In this document: positions 1-4,576 of the stretch, piece after piece | Layout of the letters: each line of letters starts with the position of its first letter | Position numbering within the stretch: the first letter of the stretch is position 1 | Assembly: GCA_943327025.2 (NCBI GenBank) | Contig: CALPVO020000112.1 | Span: 1-6,971 of the forward strand | Reading direction: 5' to 3' | From: Janthinobacterium lividum | GTDB taxonomy: Bacteria; Pseudomonadota; Gammaproteobacteria; Steroidobacterales; Steroidobacteraceae | Length of the DNA: 6,971 nt | Notes under the pieces: generated by a model | Databases searched by the model: none | Seen by the model: the letters and a program-made list of their open reading frames with translations, nothing else | Told to the model about the DNA's origin: nothing | Position numbers and translations under genes: made by a program

Positions 1-1
1 A

Positions 2-316
2 CTCGAAGCTCATTTAGCCAAGCACACGTGGATTGCCGGCGAAACGTTCTCGCTCGGCGACATCAACGGCTTCAATCTCGGCTACGCACTGCCCCTTTCG
101 CAGCCGGACCACTGCAACGACGCTCGTACCCCGCACATCATGGAATGGCTGCGGCGCATCTATGAGCGCCCGGCCACCAAGGCCACGTGGGCGCTCGGCC
201 GTACGCCCATGGTGCAGCGCGTCGCTTTCCTCGAGCGCGGCAATACGCACTTGAGCGCCGCCGCTGTGCAGCAGTCCGTGCTCCCGGGCAATTCCCCGGG
301 CTGGAAAAAGCCATGA
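2..316 (+). CDS. Glutathione S-transferase, C-terminal part (LigF/beta-etherase-like), cut by window start
   Basis: The open frame enters from the left edge and ends at TGA 314-316, giving the last 104 residues of a protein whose N-terminal thioredoxin-fold domain lies outside the window. Visible residues 10-21 (WIAGETFSLGDI) form the hydrophobic lead-in and N-capping box (S-x-x-D) of the conserved helix in GST C-terminal domains. The following TPHIMEWLRRIYERPA matches the TPH..W...I..RPA pattern that I recall from LigF. About 35 residues after the last recognisable helix (from about visible residue 70) form a Gly/Pro-containing tail ending WKKP. The stop overlaps the next gene's ATG (ATGA), so the two GSTs are almost certainly co-transcribed and translationally coupled. 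GST membership is secure. Beta-etherase activity is inference, and the glutathione-binding residues cannot be seen here. Confidence 0.85.
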   Translation, partial: LEAHLAKHTWIAGETFSLGDINGFNLGYALPLSQPDHCNDARTPHIMEWLRRIYERPATKATWALGRTPMVQRVAFLERGNTHLSAAAVQQSVLPGNSPGWKKP

Positions 317-1089
317 TCGCGCTGTACCACTGGGAACCCAACGGGGTCTTCCTGAAGCCGCTCATCGCTTTGGCTGAGAAGGGTGCGCCCTACACCAGCC
401 ACTGGTTCGACCCCACCGCGTTCGAACAGTTTGCGCCGGGCTTTCCGGCCAACGCCGAGAGCGCCCTGCAGCTCGAGCGAGAAGGCCCGCTGCTGGTCGT
501 CGGGGGCGAGGTGCTTAGCAGTACCTCGTTCCAGCTGGAGTATCTCAACGAAGTGGTGACAGGCCCAGACCTCTTCCCGGCGTCAGCGCATGACCGCTAC
601 CGCGTACGCGCTTGGGCCCAGTACCTCGGTCTTGGCCGTGGGCCCGTGGTCTCGGCACTGGGATGCGCACGTTTCCTGCGGCCGGTGCTGGCTGCCCGTG
701 AAGGCACCACTCTGCGCGCACAACTGGCTGCCATCGAACCGCTGGAGCGCCGCAACGCCTGGCTGGCCGTGCTGGATGGCGCGGTGGATGAAGCGGCTTG
801 GCAGCAGCGACTCGCCGGGCCCGTGGCGCGCTTGGAAAAGGCACTAACGGGCGCGGATTGGCTGGCCGGCCCCGCCTATTCGCTCGCCGATATCGACGCC
901 TATGCCTTGGTGGCACCGCTGCGCACGTTGGCCCCGACCGTCGTCAATACCGTCGATACGCCGCACTTGGCCGGCTGGCTGGCACGTATCGACGAGCGGG
1001 CCGCAGTTCGTGCCGCGCTGGCTTTAAGCCGCAGCGGACAACCCGAAGCTGCTTGGGTGCCAGGGACGGAACCGTCGCGCTGGGGCTGA
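313..1089 (+). CDS. LigF-like glutathione S-transferase with degenerate glutathione site (possible BaeB-like subunit)
   Basis: A 258-residue cytoplasmic GST-fold protein. I place the start at ATG 313, inside the preceding gene's stop (ATGA), because MIALYHWEPN begins the expected first beta strand; translation probably depends on coupling (weak GGAAAAAG upstream). The thioredoxin-like domain is about residues 1-82 and the helical domain about 90-240. Similarity to LigF, as I recall that sequence, is end to end: LKPLIALAEKG (14-24), DPTAFEQ (33-39), ERRNAWLAVLD (145-155), VARLEKAL (171-178), YSLADI (189-194) and VNTVDTPHLAGW (211-222). LigF is nearly the same length. Key positions differ: the N-terminal Asn-Ser pair of LigF is V12-F13, and the Glu-Ser that holds the gamma-glutamyl group of glutathione is S70-T71. 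P59 may be the cis-proline. This looks like a structural partner of the upstream GST, as BaeB is for BaeA. Fold and family are solid; function is inference. Confidence 0.88.
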   Translation: MIALYHWEPNGVFLKPLIALAEKGAPYTSHWFDPTAFEQFAPGFPANAESALQLEREGPLLVVGGEVLSSTSFQLEYLNEVVTGPDLFPASAHDRYRVRAWAQYLGLGRGPVVSALGCARFLRPVLAAREGTTLRAQLAAIEPLERRNAWLAVLDGAVDEAAWQQRLAGPVARLEKALTGADWLAGPAYSLADIDAYALVAPLRTLAPTVVNTVDTPHLAGWLARIDERAAVRAALALSRSGQPEAAWVPGTEPSRWG

Positions 1090-1179
1090 AGCCTGTGGCG
1101 TTGCGGAAATACCACATTCAGGCGGTCAGGCCCAAGCCTGCCCGCCGGACGCGACAACCAATCCGCAAGGGGGGCTTGG
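1084..1179 (+). other. GST 3' end and downstream gap: weak inverted repeats, no clear terminator
   Basis: GGCT-ga-AGCC straddles the stop codon of the second GST (1084-1093). CCAAGCC (1132-1138) pairs perfectly with GGCTTGG (1173-1179) across a 34-nt loop. Neither is followed by a T run, so I do not call an intrinsic terminator. Read-through of the GST operon into the receptor gene cannot be excluded. No coding signal is seen in this stretch. Confidence 0.35.
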
Positions 1180-1192
1180 CGCGGCAACAACG

Positions 1193-1220
1193 ATAACGTA
1201 TGTTAGGTAACATCCGTTAT
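1193..1220. promoter_or_regulatory. Double operator: two tandem TAAC-N4-GTTA sites in a 28-bp near-perfect palindrome
   Basis: The 12-mers TAACGTATGTTA (1194-1205) and TAACATCCGTTA (1208-1219) sit side by side, separated by GG, centre to centre 14 bp apart. The whole 28-bp block matches its own reverse complement at 24 of 28 positions. The same pattern (TAACCAAGGTTA) lies in the promoter of the MarR gene, and sites 2 and 3 share flanking G and T. A perfect or near-perfect palindrome of this size in an intergenic region is the usual form of a MarR-dimer operator, and two sites could hold two dimers. Its place upstream of the receptor start, overlapping a -10-like hexamer, suggests repression of the receptor. 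The regulator's identity is inferred from proximity. Confidence 0.75.
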
Positions 1221-1223
1221 AGA
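1218..1223 (+). promoter_or_regulatory. Possible -10 hexamer of the TonB receptor promoter
   Basis: TATAGA matches four of six bases of the sigma-70 -10 consensus and overlaps the right end of the double operator. A convincing -35 element 16-18 bp upstream is lacking; that space is filled by the palindrome itself. If real, transcription would start near 1230 and the leader would be about 115 nt. Weak on its own; the operator overlap is its main support. Confidence 0.3.
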
Positions 1224-1226
1224 TAA

Positions 1227-1253
1227 GCCACGTGGCAGGAATGCAACGTGGCA
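1227..1253. repeat. GCCACGTGGC palindrome and ACGTGGCA direct repeat
   Basis: GCCACGTGGC (1227-1236) is a perfect 10-bp palindrome with an E-box/G-box-like CACGTG core. Its ACGTGGCA (1230-1237) recurs at 1246-1253, a 16-bp step. It lies just downstream of the double operator, in the probable leader of the receptor gene. It could be a site for a second regulator, but nothing in the window identifies one. Confidence 0.35.
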
Positions 1254-1346
1254 CTGGTGGTGGGTCTTCGGGCCAGCTGTCAGCTGCTGTTTTTGGTTTT
1301 ACAACAGATTGTTTTCTCTTCGACATCGCCCTGGGGGGGTATTCGC

Positions 1347-3839
1347 ATGACTGCTCATTCGAAGTTTGGAACCAAGCGCCAAGCGCTCACGGCACTGGCC
1401 GTGGCCACTGGCATGATGGCTTTCACGGCGCAAGCCGAGGACGCGGCCGCCACCGACGGCACCATCGGTGAAGTGGTCGTTACCGCCCAGTTCCGTCAGC
1501 AGAAGCTGCAGGACACGCCCATCGCCATCACGGCGGTCACCGGTGAACAGCTCGAGTCGCGTAGCGCCACCAACCTGGCCGCCATCGCGGACAGCGCGCC
1601 CAGCGTCATCCTGCGCCCCGCTTCGGCGGCGTTCGGTAACTCCATCACCGCCACCATCCGTGGTCTCGGCCAGATCGACTTCAACCCGGCTTACGAGCCG
1701 GGCGTCGGTATGTATATCGACGACGTGTACTACCCCCGCCTGACGGGTGCGAACTTCGACCTCATGGATGTGGAGCGCGTGGAAGTGCTGCGCGGCCCGC
1801 AGGGCACGCTCACCGGCCGCAACTCGGAAGGTGGTGCCATCAAGTTCGTGTCGCGCAAGCCCACCGGTGACGGCGGCGGCTATGTGTCGGCCACTTACGG
1901 CAGCCGCAACCGCATCAACCTGCGCGCCAGCGGTGACTTCAAGGTCTCCGAGACGGTGTCGGCACGCCTTTCGGGCGCCTACTCCGACCAGGACGGCTAC
2001 GTCGACGTGCTCGACTACGGCTGCGCCAACCCGTCCAGCGGCCTCGGTTCGCCGGTCGGTGGCGTGAAGTGCAAGAAGTACTCGACCGGCGATGTCGGCT
2101 ACCGCGCCCTGCGCGGCATCCTGCGCGCAACGCCCAACGATTCGCTGGAAATTACGTTGTCGGCGGACTACATCCGCGACGTGCATCACAACGGCGCGGA
2201 AGTGCTGCTGTACGGCAGCAACCCCAACCCGAACGTGCAGACCACGAATGGCCTGGCGTACAGCAATGCCTTCATCTGCGGCCAGTGGTGCAACTACACT
2301 TCCACGGGCCACGAAGCTGGCTCCTTCACCGCCGGCCTCATCCCGCCGCTGCAGGGCCTGCCGCTGGCCGCCACCTCGGGCAGCGAACTGTCCACCTATG
2401 AAGGCTGGGGCGGTTCGGCGAACATCAACTGGACCGTCAACGACAAGGTGAACGTCACCTCCATCAGCGCTTACCGCAAGTGGGAATCGTCGTTCAGCAT
2501 CGACAACGACCTCTCGCCGGCGCGCGTGGGTTTCGGCAACAACACCCTGTCGCACTGGTTCAAGAGCCAGGAACTGCGCATGAACGCGCAGCTCATGGAC
2601 AACCTGTCGTTGACGGTCGGTGGCTACTACTCTGACGAGCAGACCACCTACTACACGCTGCAGGACATTCGTTACGTCGCCGCGAACATCCCGGGCGTGG
2701 GCTTGCTGCCCATCTTCCCGCTACAGTTCATCGGCAACGACCCGGTCCGCACGAAGTCGAAGGCCGCGTTTGCTACCGCCATCTTCAACGTGTCTGACGC
2801 AATGACGGTGACCGGCGGTCTGCGCTACACCGAAGACTCGAAGGCCTACACTTACTACCGCTACAACCTCGACGGCCGCACCATCAACGGCTTCCTCGAT
2901 GGCGTCGGCGCGGCCAACGGTATCGGTTACAACGGCCCGAACGGCACCGCGCTCAGCGGCCGCACGGCGCTGTTCGAAGGCGATCGCATCGACTACCGCG
3001 TGTCGGTGGACTACCGCTTCTCGCCCGAAGTGCTGGCCTACGGCACCGTGTCGACCGGCTACAAGGCCGGTGGCGTGGGCCCGCGTCCTTTCAACGCTGC
3101 CCAGGCGCGTGGTTTCGGTCCTGAAGAAGTCACTTCCTACGAAGTGGGCTTGAAGACGGACCTCATGGACCGCAAGCTGCGCATCAACGCGGCTGTGTTC
3201 TACAACGACTTCAAGAACGCCCAGCTGACGCTGCTGTCCTGCCCGCAGTTCGGTGGCCCCGGTCCCTGCGCTCTGCCGCAGAACGCCGGCGACGCCAAGC
3301 TGAAGGGTGTGGAACTCGAAGTGCTCGCCATGCCGGTCGACGGCCTGCAGTTCGACGCTTCCGTGTCTCACCTCTCCTGGGACTGGAAGTGCGTGAACCC
3401 GGCCGTGGTGGGTGGTGCTTCGGGCCCCTGCTCCAGCGATCCGGTCAACGTCAACAAGCTGGCCCCGCAGCCGCGCGGCCTCATGAAGTTGAAGTGGAAC
3501 GCTGGCGTGCAGTACGAGTTCCCGGTGGGCAACGGCGGTTCCGTCACGGCCCGTCTGGACACGAGCTTCCAGGACAAGCTGGTCGGTGGCGATCTCGTCG
3601 CCAGCGCCGGCACGCCTTCGGCGCTGTACGGCCAGGTGGACAGCTACAACCTGTCGAACGCCCGTGTCACCTGGCGCAATGCCGAGCGTGACCTCGAAGC
3701 GGCGCTGGAAGTGACGAACCTGGCAGACAAGTACTACTTCGTCTCCAAGTTCGACCTGACGGGCGCTGGCGCTGGCGCCATCGCCGGTCAGCCGGGCCGT
3801 CCGCGCGAGTGGGCCGTGACCTTCAAGAAGAAGTTCTGA
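1347..3839 (+). CDS. TonB-dependent outer-membrane receptor
   Basis: An 830-residue outer-membrane active transporter driven by TonB-ExbBD. I choose ATG 1347 over the upstream in-frame GTG 1248 because it gives a proper Sec signal: basic start (K6, K10, R11), hydrophobic core (LTALAVATGMMAFT) and cleavage after AQA at residue 30. A G-rich tract 6-15 nt upstream may be the ribosome site. A TonB-box-like segment (EVVVTA, 42-47) leads into the plug (about 50-175), which carries GMYIDDVYY (121-129) and VERVEVLRGPQGTLTGRN (142-159). The rest is a beta barrel with alternating aromatic strands ending in the typical GRPREWAVTFKKKF with terminal Phe. Eight cysteines fall in four close pairs (226/242, 311/315, 632/641, 682/695), likely loop disulfides. 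The size and absence of an N-terminal signalling domain make it a plain transporter; such paralogues are abundant in sphingomonads and relatives. The substrate is unknown; the context hints at an aromatic compound. Confidence 0.93.
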   Translation: MTAHSKFGTKRQALTALAVATGMMAFTAQAEDAAATDGTIGEVVVTAQFRQQKLQDTPIAITAVTGEQLESRSATNLAAIADSAPSVILRPASAAFGNSITATIRGLGQIDFNPAYEPGVGMYIDDVYYPRLTGANFDLMDVERVEVLRGPQGTLTGRNSEGGAIKFVSRKPTGDGGGYVSATYGSRNRINLRASGDFKVSETVSARLSGAYSDQDGYVDVLDYGCANPSSGLGSPVGGVKCKKYSTGDVGYRALRGILRATPNDSLEITLSADYIRDVHHNGAEVLLYGSNPNPNVQTTNGLAYSNAFICGQWCNYTSTGHEAGSFTAGLIPPLQGLPLAATSGSELSTYEGWGGSANINWTVNDKVNVTSISAYRKWESSFSIDNDLSPARVGFGNNTLSHWFKSQELRMNAQLMDNLSLTVGGYYSDEQTTYYTLQDIRYVAANIPGVGLLPIFPLQFIGNDPVRTKSKAAFATAIFNVSDAMTVTGGLRYTEDSKAYTYYRYNLDGRTINGFLDGVGAANGIGYNGPNGTALSGRTALFEGDRIDYRVSVDYRFSPEVLAYGTVSTGYKAGGVGPRPFNAAQARGFGPEEVTSYEVGLKTDLMDRKLRINAAVFYNDFKNAQLTLLSCPQFGGPGPCALPQNAGDAKLKGVELEVLAMPVDGLQFDASVSHLSWDWKCVNPAVVGGASGPCSSDPVNVNKLAPQPRGLMKLKWNAGVQYEFPVGNGGSVTARLDTSFQDKLVGGDLVASAGTPSALYGQVDSYNLSNARVTWRNAERDLEAALEVTNLADKYYFVSKFDLTGAGAGAIAGQPGRPREWAVTFKKKF

Positions 3840-3845
3840 CCGAAC

Positions 3846-3862
3846 TCACCCGTTCCGGGTGA
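3846..3862. repeat. Small hairpin directly after the receptor stop
   Basis: TCACCCG (3846-3852) and CGGGTGA (3856-3862) form a perfect 7-bp stem with a TTC loop. It starts 6 nt after the receptor stop and precedes the main terminator by 7 nt. It may protect the 3' end of the mRNA from exonucleases. It has no T run of its own. Confidence 0.5.
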
Positions 3863-3869
3863 ACTCAAG

Positions 3870-3900
3870 GGGGCGTCAGCGTAGCTGGCGCCCCTTTTTT
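3870..3900 (+). terminator. Rho-independent terminator of the TonB receptor gene
   Basis: GGGGCGTCAGC (3870-3880) pairs with GCTGGCGCCCC (3884-3894) in an 11-bp stem with one G-U pair and a GTA loop, followed at once by six Ts (3895-3900). Stem, loop and T run all fit an intrinsic terminator on the + strand. It isolates the receptor gene from the MarR gene, which therefore needs its own promoter. Confidence 0.92.
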
Positions 3901-3931
3901 CATGGCGCGACCGTGGGGCATCACGCCAGAA

Positions 3932-3960
3932 TTTTCGTAACCAAGGTTATCGTCTAGACT
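3932..3960 (+). promoter_or_regulatory. Promoter of the MarR gene with a TAAC-N4-GTTA operator in the spacer
   Basis: TAACCAAGGTTA (3938-3949) is a perfect inverted repeat with 5-bp arms (TAACC/GGTTA) and the third copy of the motif found twice before the receptor. A plausible but weak sigma-70 promoter brackets it: TTTTCG (3932-3937) as -35 and TAGACT (3955-3960) as -10, with exactly 17 bp between. Bound protein would cover the spacer, a classic autorepression layout. GTCTAGAC (3952-3959) is a further small palindrome. The operator call is stronger than the hexamer assignment. Confidence 0.6.
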
Positions 3961-3988
3961 GGTCTTCTCTTTCGTACCGGTCCCCGCC

Positions 3989-4522
3989 ATGACGCGCAAG
4001 AACGCCACCCAGACCGCCGCCGACCGTGAACGCTGGTTGCAGGCGCTGTCCGCCAAGGACGAAGCCAGCCACCGCAGCCGCTCGCTGCTGCTTTACCGGT
4101 TGCTGAAATTGTCCAACCTCATCGAAACGCCCTTCTTCTCCGGCGATTCGGTGCGCTATCAGATCAGCATGAATGAACTGCGCGTGCTGATGACGCTGGC
4201 GCCCATGGGCGAAGCGGCGAGCCACGAGATTGGCGAAGTGGCCGGCGTGCACCCAATGAATGTCAGCCGCGCGGTGGGCGCCCTGCGTCGTAGCGGGCGC
4301 CTGACCGAACGCGCCGACCCGCAGAACGGCCGGCGCAAGCTGCTGACGCTGACCACCGAGGGGCGCAAGCTCTACAAGACGCTGCTGCCCCATGTGCAAG
4401 ACGTCTCTGCGCAGCTGTTTGCCGGCATGACGCCGGAAGAGATGGCAACACTCAGCCGGCTGCTGGCCGGCATGACGGAACGTCTGCAGCAGCCAGTGGT
4501 TAGCCCGCCCGAAGCGGGCTGA
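3989..4522 (+). CDS. MarR-family transcriptional regulator
   Basis: A 177-residue winged-helix DNA-binding protein of MarR type, which acts as a dimer in the cytoplasm. The order of parts fits the family: an N-terminal extension of about 30 polar residues, dimerisation helix 1 (SRSLLLYRLLKLSNLIETP, 30-48), DNA-binding segment (LRVLMTLAP, 64-72; SHEIGEVAGVHPMNVSRAV, 78-96), recognition helix around 88-102, wing (LTERADPQNGRRKLLTLT, 105-122) with the family's D110 and R115-R116, and a C-terminal dimerisation helix. ATG 3989 is the first in-frame start after the predicted promoter; no Shine-Dalgarno sequence is evident, so translation may be weak. MarR proteins in aromatic catabolism often sense aromatic acids or their CoA thioesters. 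The operator motif in its own promoter and before the receptor makes it the likely local repressor. The effector is unknown. Confidence 0.92.
   Translation: MTRKNATQTAADRERWLQALSAKDEASHRSRSLLLYRLLKLSNLIETPFFSGDSVRYQISMNELRVLMTLAPMGEAASHEIGEVAGVHPMNVSRAVGALRRSGRLTERADPQNGRRKLLTLTTEGRKLYKTLLPHVQDVSAQLFAGMTPEEMATLSRLLAGMTERLQQPVVSPPEAG
4502..4520. repeat. Hairpin overlapping the MarR stop codon
   Basis: AGCCCGC (4502-4508) and GCGGGCT (4514-4520) form a 7-bp stem with a 5-nt loop, encoding the last residues and reaching the first base of the TGA stop. No T run follows. Its role, if any, is with the stronger hairpin just downstream. Confidence 0.45.
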
Positions 4523-4537
4523 ACAACGGTTCCCTGC

Positions 4538-4562
4538 GCGACGCCGTGGCTTACGGCGTCGC
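4538..4562. terminator. Perfect 10-bp hairpin between convergent genes, probable bidirectional terminator
   Basis: GCGACGCCGT (4538-4547) and ACGGCGTCGC (4553-4562) are exact reverse complements around a 5-nt loop. The hairpin sits in the 54-nt gap between the MarR stop and the dehydrogenase stop, where both transcripts end. There is no T tract on either side, so termination may be Rho-assisted or the stem may mainly stabilise 3' ends. A further small stem, AACCC/GGGTT, overlaps the dehydrogenase stop. Confidence 0.55.
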
Positions 4563-4576
4563 TTAAACCCCGCGGG

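Noticed and set aside
187..312. Upstream in-frame start for the second GST
   Set aside because: It would overlap the first GST by 130 nt and add Arg-rich sequence before the first beta strand. ATG 313 gives the family-typical N-terminus and ATGA coupling.
1274..1286. CAGCTG-T-CAGCTG repeat before a T-rich stretch as a terminator or attenuator
   Set aside because: The repeat cannot form a stem with a proper loop, and the T run is interrupted and displaced.
1248..1346. GTG 1248 as the receptor start
   Set aside because: It would put 33 extra residues, including an additional hydrophobic stretch, before a complete signal peptide starting at ATG 1347. The extra part also overlaps regulatory repeats.
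1299..2555. A 418-codon minus-strand open frame inside the TonB receptor gene
   Set aside because: It is antisense to a well-supported receptor, and its composition (Arg, Val, His, Gly) is typical of a shadow frame.
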